This document shows, piece after piece, positions 38,704 to 54,158 of a DNA stretch of 64,000 bases (the first letter of the stretch is position 1; the number at the start of each line of letters is the position of its first letter). The DNA lies in contig OW051470.1 in the NCBI GenBank assembly GCA_932521025.1, positions 9,968,501 to 10,032,500 on the forward strand, given 5' to 3'. A program made the translations under genes and the position numbers. The notes beneath the pieces are model-generated. The model did not search any database and was not told where the DNA came from. It saw only the letters and a list, made by a program, of their open reading frames with translations. The DNA is from Oscheius onirici. Lineage: Eukaryota > Nematoda > Chromadorea > Rhabditida > Rhabditidae.

Positions 38704-40531
38704 TCAGTCTTTTTGCTGCAGCAGAAAGTCGTAGAGATGAATTTGACGCCAATCCAGAGAAGCTACCGAGACGAGACGCGGAGAACAGCATTCCACGCCA
38801 GGTTGCAGCTGAAGAGTGAATTTCGACCCATTTTTCAGCAAAATCTACTGGAAAGGAAATACAAACCTGTCGTCTCATGGTCAAGTCGTCCGGAAAGCGG
38901 TAGCCGGTCGTCCGGATCAGATGTCTCATCGGGAACGGAAGCATCCGGTGCTGGAGCTGCTCGTCGCGACTATCGGCGACCGGCTGCTTGTTTGTGTTGA
39001 TTTCTTGGGCCCAGACTGTGTGACTCTGGAAAAATGAGGACTGGGTTACTGTAGAGAAAGAAACAAGTGGACAGAATACAGAGGCTACTGACATGGATGC
39101 CCGAGATACTGAATCTTTTGGGCCCAAACTTTGTCAAACTGTTTGTTACACTGCAAGAAAGTAGCTGAGTTACTGTATAGGAGAGAGACCGATAGACTGA
39201 TGAAATAGAGACAACGAAATTGAGACTGAAAGCCCAATGATGAAATCTGAATAGGACCCTTTGGGTTACTGTATCAGGGAGTGGGATTGAATGAGAGAGA
39301 AAAGTACAGACGTGACGCTGGGAAGGAGTAGCTGGGTTACTGTATGGGAGAGATGGGAAGATAGAGGAAGAGACTACTGCAGAAAGAGACCGGAAGACTG
39401 AACGACAAAGTCTGGAAGGTCAAGAGACTGCGAAACTGAAAGACTCAGGGACAAGCTGTGGGTTACTGTAGAAAAGAGTGAGACAATATGAGAGATAGTG
39501 TAGGGGAGTGAACCAGACAGTGATAGAAAGAGAGACGACTCAGTAGTGGATAGACTGGGACTCTGGGAGAGAGTAGTTGGCCTACTGTATGAGAGAAAGA
39601 CAGGAGGAGAGAGCTACAGACAGACAGGAGTGTGATTTGTTCGGTGACGCAGTGACAGTCTAGAAGAGATGGACATAGGAGGACTGGAAACGATTCAGTC
39701 AAAAGACGGAGACAGGCACGGGAAGAGGGACAGAGACTTACCGTATCCGAATGAACATAAGACTGAACCATCTTCTTGAGATTTCCCATCAGGAGGTAGG
39801 TTCCGAGTCCCGTCAGAACAGTCCAGTCGTCGGGATGACCCGTAGCCGCTGCAGCTTGATCAATGGCCGTCTTCCAGGCTCCCCAAACGTCGGATCCATA
39901 GCTTCTGCTGAACTGCAAAGAGCTGCAGTCTCTGCCCCATGTCTGGAAAGTTGGTATTCTATTGTATTCTACAGCATTTTGTTGGCAGGAGATCTCGCCT
40001 CACGGATAGTCGAAAGAAACAATAGGCACACTCTTAAGATACAATCGGAGAAAGGGGAAGATGGAGACAGTGACTATGAGAGTGGAAGAAATAGACAGTG
40101 ACAAAATATGGGACTGCAGGCTACAATAACAGGGACAGTAAAAGAGAGTTAGAGTAACAGTCAGAGACAGTAACAGTAAGAGTACCAGTGACAGAACTCT
40201 CCACGTACCACATTTTCCTTCCCACGTCCCAAAAAAATCAAAAACCACCTTTCGAATGACCACAATTTCCTCCAGAACGTCGTCCTCCGTATAATTTCCC
40301 CCGATGGCCACATGACATCTGACAGAAAATTGGTCGCGTCCGGGAAATGGCTTCTGCTTGAAGAGGTCTGTCGATGGCTCCGCAAAGACGAAAAAAGCCT
40401 AAATTTGGGTTATTTATAAACTTTTAGTCCCTTTTTACGAAAATGGCCGAAAAGACAAAGCTGATGACGATGCCAAAAAGTCCGGCCAGCAGACGACGAG
40501 GAGAGAAACGGCCACGGCGATCAAAACACAT
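38704..40531 (-). CDS. C1GALT1/Cosmc-like type II membrane protein without DXD motif
   Basis: Five phase-0 exons: 40439-40531, 40249-40398, 39742-39942, 38867-39025 and 38704-38808; 235 residues. Residues ~13-33 (LLAGLFGIVISFVFSAIF) are a signal anchor, so the rest faces the Golgi/ER lumen. The TWGRDC motif, then WKTAIDQAAAA and a WTVLTGLGTYLLMGNLKKM block match the core-1 galactosyltransferase fold. The catalytic DDD(T/S) is replaced by LGTYL. CCS near residue 208 matches the conserved GCCS. Loss of DXD is typical of Cosmc, the chaperone of T-synthase. It is about 80 residues shorter than human Cosmc; the missing part falls at intron 3, where I find no exon. Family likely; exact role uncertain. 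Confidence 0.7.
39026..39741. repeat. Degenerate GAGACAG / GGGTTACTGTA tract in an intron
   Basis: Many spaced copies of TGGGTTACTGTA (for example near 39043, 39253, 39333 and 39461) set in GAGAGAC/GACTGA-rich sequence. No exon found. A similar tract fills 40020-40200 in intron 2. Confidence 0.65.
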
Positions 40532-40782
40532 TTTAATGAGTGTTCCTTTCGCTTTAACTCTTTTAAAGAAAAGTTTAAACAATCTTAAGACATAAAACTT
40601 TATGATGTCTTTCTCGTTATTTACACGCATTAAAGTATATAAACAAGTAATATGGTCGAGTATAAAATGAGGGGTGCCTAAAATAGGGAGTAACAGTTAT
40701 AAAATAGGGGTAAGAATCACAAGGGTGGCCTAAAAATTTCGTATGTAACCCGCTGCTGCTGCTCTGTGTATTTTTGTCTTTT

Positions 40783-43684
40783 TCAGGCCGGACGGGTACC
40801 CTGGCCCGGGACGTGATGACTCCAGTCGGCTACCTAAAAATGGGTCTTTTGTGGCGGAAATTTTGAATTTCAATTTTTAGGATAAGACTCAAAGGTTACA
40901 GTTAGCTGGCCTCATTTACAAATCAGCCTGTACAGTAACGCGCTCTTAGCCTAAAAATTGACGGAACAGGATACGTTTTTAGTTTTTTTCTTTGCGCCAA
41001 AATTCGTTGGAAAAAGACGCTTACCTGTGGTCCCATGGTCAAATTCCGGCGTGACGATGTACTGTAGATTGGGAGAACTTCGCTGGCTTCTACCGGCACG
41101 GCTTTCATGTAGACGCAGGCGTCGGTACCGTAGCCTTCCATCGAGACGAGGAACAGATCTCCGAGGAAGTAGCGAGCGTATAGACGAGACAATGGCAGTC
41201 CGTAGCCGTATCCTGCCTTCAAATTTTAATTTTGATGGAAATTTGAGCTAAAAACTGACCAAGGGAGCCTGAGTGCCGTCTCTGGGCGGTGGAGGAGCCG
41301 TACTGTACATGTAGTTGTAGAGTTTTTCGAGAATTGTCCTGGAGACGCCGCCTCCTCGGTCACAAATCTGGAATAGAATTTTTGTTTGGGAGCAAAATAT
41401 TCAAGAAATGGGTAAAATGCAAGATTTAGATTTACTGTAGCTTCGATCTACGTACAACATTTTCAATAGGAAGCAGAAAGTCAGTAAATGACAGTATTTC
41501 GACTACTGTAACCGCTGTCACATACAATATTTCCGTTCGGACAAGAAGAATAGAACTTTCACAAAAAGGAGCATCTAATCTCTCTGCGGACATCATTTTC
41601 ATTCGGACGCAATAACTTGAGCACCGAAAGCCGTGCCGGTAGAAGAGGAAAAAAGAGCAAAAAAACAGTACCTTGATTGAAAGATCCTCCGATCCGCGGA
41701 CGACGTAGACTCGAATATCTGGCAGGTCCTCGTCGACGCCGTGATGTTCAATTGTCGCCCGCATGGCATTTTTAAAGAGCTCGAACATGATGTGATACAG
41801 GTGGCTGGGAACGGCCACGATCGAGATCGGCTTGCCCTGAAAGATTGGGTCCTAGTGCATAAGTGGATTGATGGTAAGCTTTGTAGCTTTGCACAGAAAT
41901 TGGTCTATTGAGAGATACCTTGGGACAGGAGTGAGAAGAACAGTGAGCAGAGGGACAAACAATTGGAAATTAAATAAATGGAAATCCGAGTCAAAAACCT
42001 TTGGAACTCGCTAGAATTGTCTAGATCTAGTTTCCAGTAGTTAAACCCTGAGATTAGAGTCTTTAGAAGTCAAGAGAGCTCTAGAGGACAGAAACAACAA
42101 GAGTCAGTCCAGGAACCAATCATAACGGACTCTAGAGATTCGGAATTGGTACAATACGGTGAAAAGTCTGAAGATCGAGAGGCTCTAGCTTCTGGTTAGA
42201 GTTTGTACAGAAAACCAAAGAGAATGTTACGAGTCGTGTAAAACCAAGAACAGCAAGTGATAGGCGCCGGTTAGGGAACAGTGTGCCTGGAAAAAAGGGC
42301 TGACTAATGGATAGGAAGTAGTCCGAGATATAAAACGGAGCTAGCTAACAGGAGTGAATAGAAGAGAGCGGGTTGCAGTGGACAAGATCACTGGCTTACT
42401 GTAGAGAGTACAGACTGTCCGGGAGAGAGAAAGACTGATACTTGGGACAGTATTAACGGTAATTTTCAAACTTCCCTCCAAAAAATGGTAACTATACCTT
42501 GTCCGTCGCATTAATCATCTCCAGCTTCATCGTCGGACTCGTCAGGTAGTAGCGATCGCAGAGAAATCGGGCATTCTCGTAGGCGTCATAGACGACGGAT
42601 TCGACGTCACAAGCGGGATCTATGCAGCCGACGTGACGAGGAGATTCAGGCAGAACGGAGCCAAAAACGACCAGATGCTGATTTTGAAGCATTCGTATCG
42701 AGATACGGTTGATGTAGAAGCGGTCCAGAAAGTATTGTATACCTGAATTAATGGTTTATTTCACATAAAATAGAGTGAAACGGACCTTTTTCACTGGCAA
42801 TATCGACTCCGTCACTCTCGCGCAGCTCAATCAGCCCTTCGGCCATCGTCTCGACCACATGGGCATGCCGCTTCAGAATTCCTTGTAGTTTTTCGTTGAA
42901 TCTACAAGAAAATGATTATTTTCAAAATTCTATTAATTTTATAGGATATTCAGCGAAATATACGCAGCCAAAAGCATAATTTGGTCGAGACTTTTGACCA
43001 GGAAAACCTGGTCAAAAGTTGCTTTTTGCTTCAAAACGTCAGAAAATGAACATTTACACTGCCAGATCCTCAATTTCAGCTTTAATTCTATCGTTTTCCC
43101 GCTCTTTTCACACATTTTATGCGCTGCCCCTCGGCCAGACGGGTTTTTCCACGCTCACAAGGCCACTTTTGGTCGCAGCCGACCACGTGACTTCGAAAAC
43201 AGACCGATAAGGCCAATTTTTCCAAGAGAGTATCGACAAAAAATCGTCTGAACTTACAATCCAATGTTGTCTAGCGAGGAGCTGGCATTCTCGTAGGCTA
43301 GGATTTCTTCGAAGCTCTCGCAATACCAGTTGGAGACCATTTTTGAACTGGGCATCTGTAGAAGTTTCGGCGGTAAGAGTGAAAATTCCTTGAATTTTAT
43401 GTATTTTTGGGGGTATTTCTAGCCAAAAAAACCTGCATAATATTGGCCAGCCTGACTAGGAGTTCATTTTTGAGGAATGTGTAAGATGTGGCGGCTGTTC
43501 CTATCCTTCCAAAGTCCAAGTATTGCTGTATTGTGAGTGAGGATGGTTGAAATTGACTAAATTTGGGATTAATTTGGCAGAAAATATTAAAAACCTGTAA
43601 TGATCGAGTTTTTTCGCCACAGCTCCGGCAAATGGACCGAGTACCCGTCTTGTTAGATGCATTCTGCACCTGAAAACTGCTCAT
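40783..43684 (-). CDS. Pyruvate dehydrogenase kinase, mitochondrial
   Basis: Phosphorylates and inactivates the pyruvate dehydrogenase E1 alpha subunit. Eight exons: 43433-43684, 43258-43388, 42786-42901, 42498-42742, 41672-41836, 41260-41367, 41025-41216 and 40783-40833; 419 residues. Shows [21 protein letters not shown], the [12 protein letters not shown] region, N box [10 protein letters not shown] (~265), D box CDRGGG (~306; usually SDRGGG) and G box [16 protein letters not shown] (~341). The end [19 protein letters not shown] looks nematode-like. The start is uncertain: the frame stays open up to 44023 and residues 1-35 ([16 protein letters not shown]...) are only weakly like a mitochondrial presequence. 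Exon 3 uses the unusual donor GTCCGT; two acceptors (TTCAAG, TTGAAG) lack the usual C before AG. Confidence 0.93.
42989..43018. repeat. Short perfect hairpin in a PDK intron
   Basis: ACTTTTGACCAGG and its complement separated by four A: 13-bp arms. Inside the intron between exons 2 and 3. Confidence 0.7.
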
Positions 43685-44371
43685 TTTGGCCCGGTTTGTG
43701 AGGAAAAAGAAGGCTAAAGGCTTGGAGGACAGCGGGACTGGAACAGGCGCTCTCTCCCCGTAAAAAAGTGAGCAAATGGGCGAGTCCGAGCGGTCAAAGC
43801 TTTGTGATAAAGCCCGTCTGAACCAATAAACAGACAGAAAAAGTATAGTTTTGAGCGAAAATATGACAATTTTTACAGGGAAAAGAAGCAGAAAATGGGA
43901 AGATCTCGGGTTGAACCCGTCCTGAGAGAAAAAGGGAGGGACGCCAGGGCAGAGGAGCAAAGAACACGCGCGACAATTGATTACAGCTCGCTCGAGGGGT
44001 GGGCAAAAGCACCGATAGGACAAGAAGGAAATGGGTTTTTGAAAAGTTGAACAGGAAAACTGGCGAAAAAAGCTTTAGTCGCTCAAAGCTAAGTTTCCAA
44101 CCATTGCGGGACCATTTGCCATGTTTTCCAGTTCATTTTGCAACAATTTTCATCACAAGCAGGTTGAAATTTGGTGAAACCTGGCTAAAACTTGGAAAAC
44201 ATGAATAATTGATGGAAATTTTCAGCGTTTGAACTGGTGCGTTACCGTAATCTTCGAAAAAAAAGGCGCCTGCTTACACGTTTTCAGTCAGACGTCTCGC
44301 TCCTCTTCTTTGTTTATCTCGTCCAGTTTCTCGTCGATTTTTCCTATTTTATTTCTAAAAAGACCCAATAT
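43685..44371. promoter_or_regulatory. Divergent region between PDK and the SAM gene
   Basis: Upstream DNA of two outward genes. Contains an ATTTTCAG acceptor at 44217-44224 that could receive a spliced leader for the SAM gene. No further gene seen. Confidence 0.35.
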
Positions 44372-44729
44372 ATGCTGTCGGCAGCACACCGGCCAATTTG
44401 CTTCTGGACAGCTAGCGATGTGGACGATTGGCTGAGAAAAAGACGGCCAAAATTGGCTCTGAAGTATTCTCTCAATTTTCTTCGTCATAATATCACAGGT
44501 TTTGTTGTTTTTTTTTCTTCGCAAAAAAGTCGGATATCAAGGCCGGGTACTCGTCGACATGGGTGATTGCGATTTAGCCGAAATCGGCATCGAATCCTAC
44601 GACGAGAGGTAAATAATCAAGAAGAATTATTTTTATCTTAATTTTAGACAAGATCTTCTGCTAGAGATTCGAAAGGAGAAACTGTACAGCGATCTCGACG
44701 AGCTTTCAAAGCTCAAAAAGCAATTTTGA
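44372..44729 (+). CDS. Small SAM-domain protein, 91 residues
   Basis: Three exons (44372-44498, 44542-44608, 44648-44729) encode almost only a sterile alpha motif: FWTASDVDDWLRKR, LNFLRHNITGRVLVDMGDCD, LAEIGIESYDERQDLLLEIR. SAM domains mediate oligomerisation or protein binding; stand-alone forms such as SAMD12-like proteins exist. Introns are 43 and 39 bp. The reading frame is open upstream but has no earlier ATG. The role is unknown. Confidence 0.8.
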
Positions 44730-45719
44730 TCTCGGAAAATAAATGTCATGAATTTGTGTCGTTTCTGTTACTGTCGAGTTCTTTACCTCTATATCTTCCA
44801 CGCAATCTGGTCCGAGTACATAAAGAGAGTTCAAAAAAATGTGAGTCAAACGGTACAGGGTCTGAAAATCAGACTCTGAGCCCAAACTTTTCATGAAAGG
44901 GACATTCATTTGATTCTGATCATGGCAGTCTATCTCACAGCATCCTCTTCTATCATTATCAGCTGTCTCGTCTATGTTTTCTCTGTCAACCCAGTAGCTC
45001 AAATTTCCAAGTTCAAAATATACAAGGTTGGCAACGCCCTTCCAGGGCTAAAGTATAAATTCATGACGTCGCTTCGTCACGGAGCCCTAGTCGTGGTTTC
45101 CCTTTCATTCCTCCTTATTCTCCTCCAGTCACTCTCCCTGACCTTTCAAAGAAACTACCGAAATTATATTTGAACCTGCTCCCTCCCAATCCTAATTTCA
45201 TAATATTGGATCTGAACGGTTCGCCCGGCCCGTTCCTAGCTTTAGTGAGTTCTACTGTCCCTTCTCCCATTGTCACACCGTTCCAGTCACCCAGACTCTC
45301 CAAAGAAACTATCAAACTGATAAGAACCCTTAGCGCACTTGTTTTTCTTGTCACGACATGTTAAAAACTAATTTGCTCACAACGCTCCCCTCCTTATCCT
45401 CAATTAAAGCTTCCGACAGACATACAGAGACGCGAGAGCATTTTTCAGTGGATAATCTTATCCTTGGGAGAACTTGTCACGACGATCTAAACAAAACCCG
45501 ATCTCTCTTGAGTTGTTCGAGGCGTTGATGCAGATTTTCGAATCGAATCTCCAGTAGAATCGGGCTAGAGTCTTGTCTAGTTTAGTCTAGTCGCGAGTGC
45601 TGTAGAACCAACTGTCTGTGAACTACTGGGTCCTATGAAGAACGAAATGACCGTTTTCTTAGGCTCTAACTGCTTTGTTTAAAACCCGTCTCTAGGACCA
45701 GCATTCGTCCCAATTTCAG
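44730..45719. other. Intergenic region, repeat-bearing
   Basis: Holds internal duplicates: TTTCAAAGAAACTACC near 45145 and CTCCAAAGAAACTATC near 45298. A stretch at 45355-45430 resembles 2326-2395 (GTTAAAAACTA, CCTCAATTA(G/A)AGCTTC). No gene with splice support. Confidence 0.4.
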
Positions 45720-48373
45720 ATGACCAAAACACAGAAACAGAAGAAGGAAATCCTTCGCAGAAGCCACGACCAGATTGCCGAAATGATGAAAGACGCTTAT
45801 GAAGAGAACGTCGAGGTTGGTCTTCTGTTTTTCAACCTTTCTGCTGCAAAATGAATTGTTCAACAGTAGGCAAGAGAACAGTAGTGTCTTGCCCCCTTTT
45901 CCCTGACAGTGTATTAGCTAAGAGAGTACCCAGTCAGTCCAAAATCTACTGAGAAATGTAGACCTTTTAAAAGGTCGTCACGAGACCCGTATAACGTGCA
46001 AACCAAATTTAAATGTTGGCTGCGTATCATTGACTGAGTATCCAACGTTTATACATTACGGGTCTCGTAACGAACCTTTGAAAGGTTTAAATTTCTCCAG
46101 TAGATTTGACTATAGAACCCTCTTACCGGTCTACAGAACTGAGAGACTTTTTTTTCAGATGGACGTCACTCCAAGTCCACTGATTGAAGAAAGGAGTCTT
46201 CCTCTTCCAAAGCTTGAAAACCTGTCGGCACCGATTTTGGAAAAGATTATCAAAGAGCTCTCCAACGAGGCCGACTACCCCAGCGTGATCAAAGGAAATT
46301 TCCCGATGTACGGCAATAAAAAAGAGGCGATGATCAAGGTTCAGTTTTCCACAGCAAATTCTAGACTTCTCTTCAGGCAGTCTGGAAGTTGGCCGGGGTG
46401 AGTAGCTCCCTGTATAGCTACTTTCACAATCTGTCTCCGAGGCAATTGAGAGACATACCTAGGCCGAAAATTGGACTTAGAATCATGGCAAGTTCACTTT
46501 TTTTTGTTCATTTTTTTCTTTAGCCAAAGCCGAACAAAAATAACACGGAGAAAGAACACAACGTCATTCTCTACGTCTATGGAATGCCAGCAAATGCTAA
46601 CAGGACTCTCTGTGTCGCTAGGGAAAACATTGAAGATGCCATCTAGTAATTTTCACTTCTTTTTAAGAATACCCGAATATTCAGTCCGGCCATCATCGAA
46701 ACGGACCTCGTGATCGAAGGATTCGTTCTCAACGATGATGTGGTCGAAATGCTCAAGGGATTCGACACCAGACAGGTGGGCATTTTAGTTCATTGGACAC
46801 AAATTGATTCAGGCTGAGATGGTAAAGTTCAACAACGTTCGATCCATCGAGTTGAGAAAGTACAGTATCCCCGACGTCGTCAATCTCTTTCCAAACGCCA
46901 TGGATATCTCCTTCTTTGGAGTGAGTATAGTCCCTGTCCATGTATGTCAACAACCAGAAAAAGCAGCTAGAAAACTGCTAAAAATACTTAAAATTGGATC
47001 AAATCAAATAAATTCCAACGCCGAGGGGTTAGTGACTTTTTTTAGAAAAAATTGTTCTAGAATATTCTAGAATGAATTTTTCGTTAATCAATGTTTCGGC
47101 TGTTTCTGGTGTAGTTTTTCACGCTGAGTCGATCGAACATAACTAAAAATCAAGAAAATGGGCGGAACAAGGAATGGCAAACCTGGCTGGGATATTCGGA
47201 TAATATTTTTTCAACAGGATATCGGATACCGGATATCCGAAAAAATAATTTTCGATTGGATATCGGATACCGGATATCCGAAATTTTTTTTCTCGATCGG
47301 ATATCCGGGAAATTTTTGTTCGATCGGATATCGGATATCCAAAATAAACCGGATTATCCGGTTTCGGATATCCGAAACCGGATTATCCATTCATGACAGA
47401 GAAAATTAAGAAAAATAGTAATGAAGAAAAAACATCGAGCGAACATACGCTAAATGCATCTGAACTTGTAGAACAAAGGTGAAAATCGTTAGTTTTCCAG
47501 GTAGAAATTCCAAAACATTTAATCGAAATTATCCGGAATATCCGGTTAAAAATATCCGATATCGGATAGTTTTCGTACTGGATAATTTTTCGGATATCGG
47601 ATTTCCGGATCAAAAAGTACCGGATTTATCCGGTTTCGGATATCCGGTATCCGGATCCGAATATCCCTGATGCCAGGCCAGGTTAGCTTGTAAACAGCGC
47701 GCCAAACCTGGCCAATTTGGGCCAGGTTTGGCGCGCTGTTTACAAGCTAACCTGGCCTGGCTCAACCTGGCCAGCGCGACTTTTTCGGCCAGGTTTGCCA
47801 TCCCTGGTGGAACAGGCTGAAAAATGCAAAAATAGGATTTGTGCAGATGGGTCTCGACACGAATTATACTGTAATTTTTTTTAAAGAAAAGTCCCTAACC
47901 CCCTGCCGTTGCTTTTTTCACAAAAGCCTTCTTAATATCGAGATTTATTACTGTTACGGTTTCAGGACGAAAATGTTGCCAGTCTGACCCAGCTTACGGT
48001 GGCTGGTGTTCCGGATATGGATGTCCATCTTCAAGACATCCCCCGCGGATCTCTGATAGCTCAGTACAACGATATCGATACAGGGACCAATAACAGACAG
48101 AAGCGGAAAAGGAACAGAGCTCGTTTGATTAGAGCGTGAGTTATTTTTTCTGCTACCAAGCTAGTCAGAATGTCTTTCAGAGTGAGAACTTTGAGAGCAG
48201 ACCACCTGGTTGACAACAACGAGGAAAAGTGCAGCAGGACTGTCTGCCGGCTTTGGAACTTCCTCGACGATCCACACACGAAGGATCTTAGAGAGGATCA
48301 CATGCTCGTCCAGCAGAAGCTTGATGCTGTCGAGGAACGCATCAAGGTTCTTCAGAATCGTCTCCGTGACTAA
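45720..48373 (+). CDS. Unrecognised conserved-looking protein, 326 residues
   Basis: I do not recognise this family. Eight exons: 45720-45815, 46159-46338, 46377-46397, 46524-46645, 46685-46775, 46813-46920, 47966-48135 and 48181-48373; 327 codons with all phases consistent. The ATG directly follows CAATTTCAG. The N-terminus is basic/helical (KTQKQKKEILRRSHDQIAEM). The middle alternates strands and helices (NVILYVYGMPANANR, AIIETDLVIEGFVLND, VRSIELRKYSIPDVVNLFPN, LTQLTVAGVPDMDVHLQD), somewhat leucine-rich-repeat-like. A basic patch (NRQKRKRNRARLIRA) and a C-terminal coiled coil (QQKLDAVEERIKVLQNRL) follow. Soluble, perhaps nuclear. Introns 1 and 6 are nearly filled by inverted-repeat elements. 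Confidence 0.8.
45948..46110. mobile_element. Fold-back MITE in orphan-gene intron 1
   Basis: The outer ends AATCTACTGAGAAAT and its near complement (46094-46110), then GACCTTTTAAAAGGTC and AACCTTTGAAAGGTT, then ACGAGACCCGTA and TACGGGTCTCGT-like pairs, lie in mirror order over about 160 bp. No coding capacity. Confidence 0.7.
47171..47812. mobile_element. Fold-back element with GGATATCCG array in orphan-gene intron 6
   Basis: Terminal inverted ends GGAATGGCAAACCTGGC and complement (47171, 47812). The interior 47190-47665 is packed with palindromic CGGATATCCG units, often as CGGATACCGGATATCCG. The right part is a perfect inverted repeat with 42-bp arms (47672-47713 and 47720-47761) and a 6-base loop. 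No coding frame. Confidence 0.85.
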
Positions 48374-49210
48374 ACCGACCATGCTTTAACTTTCACCTTA
48401 TCTCATTTACACCGGTACATCTTGCCTTAAATTAATGTTACGGTACTAAGCTTTTCATAAAAGTGTTGAGTTCAAACGTGCAGCGGAAAATTACAGGAAT
48501 CCTCATCAGGAAAATGCTCCAAATTATCGCAGGTCAGAGAGGCCTTCTCCCAGCTCAGTTTGCAGGACATTTTACGGCCGTTTCAACTTTTCAAATAAGG
48601 CTAAATGGCGCTCAAAAGTTTACCTACAGTATCTCTGAATTTTAACGCAAAACACACTGTAGTCAAGAAATTGGGCTCCATTTTTCCTTATTTGAAATTG
48701 TTCTGGAATGTCGTTTGCATTGCAATAAAAAGAATCGGTGTTTCGAACTTGGTCAGTACAGAGCTCAGGAAAGCAAACCAGAAGCTTTATGTAACAAAAA
48801 AAATCGTTGGCAAGAAAGGTGCGTTTCGGCTCATTCTGTAGCACTTGCCACGCTCTTTCGAATGATCTGTTACTACGGCCAAGATTGACTCAATCCGTTG
48901 AATACCAGTCATCGGAAATTGACTTGTTGTATACTGAAGAAGTATCTGTGAACTTTTATAATTGCTAGTTCGCTAACTAAAGCGAAAACTTTTCAAATTA
49001 TACTTTTGGAAACAAAAATTCTACAAATTTAATGTTTTCAAAAAAATTGTATTGCTTTTCTTGAAAAGCTTTCAATTTAGTTGTAGTATTCCTCCCCCCC
49101 CCCCCCCCCCTCCCCCCCCCCCAAGAAGTTACTCTCCACCCGAACGCCTCTTGTTAGTCGACTCTTTCGGTAAATTCTACTCGCTCAAAATTAGTGCAGA
49201 CTGTTCAGAA
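48374..49210. other. Intergenic region with poly-C tract
   Basis: 3' flank of the orphan gene and upstream region of the kinase. It has a 30-base C tract broken by single T (49093-49122). The ORFs here have no splice or homology support. Confidence 0.4.
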
Positions 49211-53304
<4,094 letters not shown>

Positions 53305-53607
53305 AATATAAACTTTACCAACTATGATCTTTTATTTACATTTGTTTACCACAAAAAGTGAAAATGTCTGGAATGACAGTTCTTGAGAGTTCCAGGGTTG
53401 TCCCCGAGCTTACTTTATTCTTTTTTTCACGCTCTTTCACGTAGTCTATATTTGACACTAAGGAAATTTCAAAAAACCCCATTGAGAGCTTTTGTCCCTC
53501 ACGAGAGGTTCTTTGAAAAGCCAACTTTTTGCATCTCGCGCCAGATTTATAAGTACTTGAAAACAAATCAATTTTTCAAATCAAATCAATTTCCAAAACT
53601 TTGTTAG

Positions 53608-53661
53608 CTTCTGACAGAAGCTATTCAACGACTAGCTCTGCCCTTCTACAAGGACAACATG
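53608..53661 (+). other. Possible isolated coding exon
   Basis: Between a TTGTTAG acceptor and an ATG|GTAAGC donor lie 18 codons reading LLTEAIQRLALPFYKDNM, which looks like protein. I could not connect it to a start or to further exons. The rest of 53305-54158 is low-complexity GAGACAGAAAGAG sequence. Confidence 0.25.
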
Positions 53662-54158
53662 GTAAGCCTATTCTTAAGAAAGATCCTAGATATATCTTCA
53701 CATGTCCTATTTGCCGTAATAAACCCTATTATTCAACATTTTGTTTCTCAGACAATCTACACAGTCTCGTCTCGAACATCTTCTCGAACCGAACATCGTC
53801 TCGAAAAAGGAATCTTTTTATGGGAAGCAGGGAGAGACAGAAAGAGTCAAAGGAGAGTTAGGGACGGAGAGACAGAAAGAGTCAGGGACACAGAAAGGGG
53901 GGAAGAGACAGTAGGCAGAAAGTCAGGGGGAAGAGATATAAACAGAAAGAAGTACGGTCTCAGAGAAACAGATGGACAGAGAGATTGAGTGACCGTGAGA
54001 GACATAGAGAGAGACAAAAAGAGTCAAAGACACAGAAGAGAGAGAGAGAGTTAATATGACAGAGAGAAGGAAAAAGTTAACATCAATTTTTCCCGTCTAT
54101 CCGGTTGGTTCACAAAAATAGACTCTTTTCATTCAATCAACAGTAACGCACAAAAATA

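Noticed and set aside
53601-53988. Arg/Glu-rich open frames after the second kinase
   Set aside because: They are translations of GAGACAGAAAGAG low-complexity sequence; only the 18-codon stretch 53608-53661 looks protein-like, and it is listed at low confidence.
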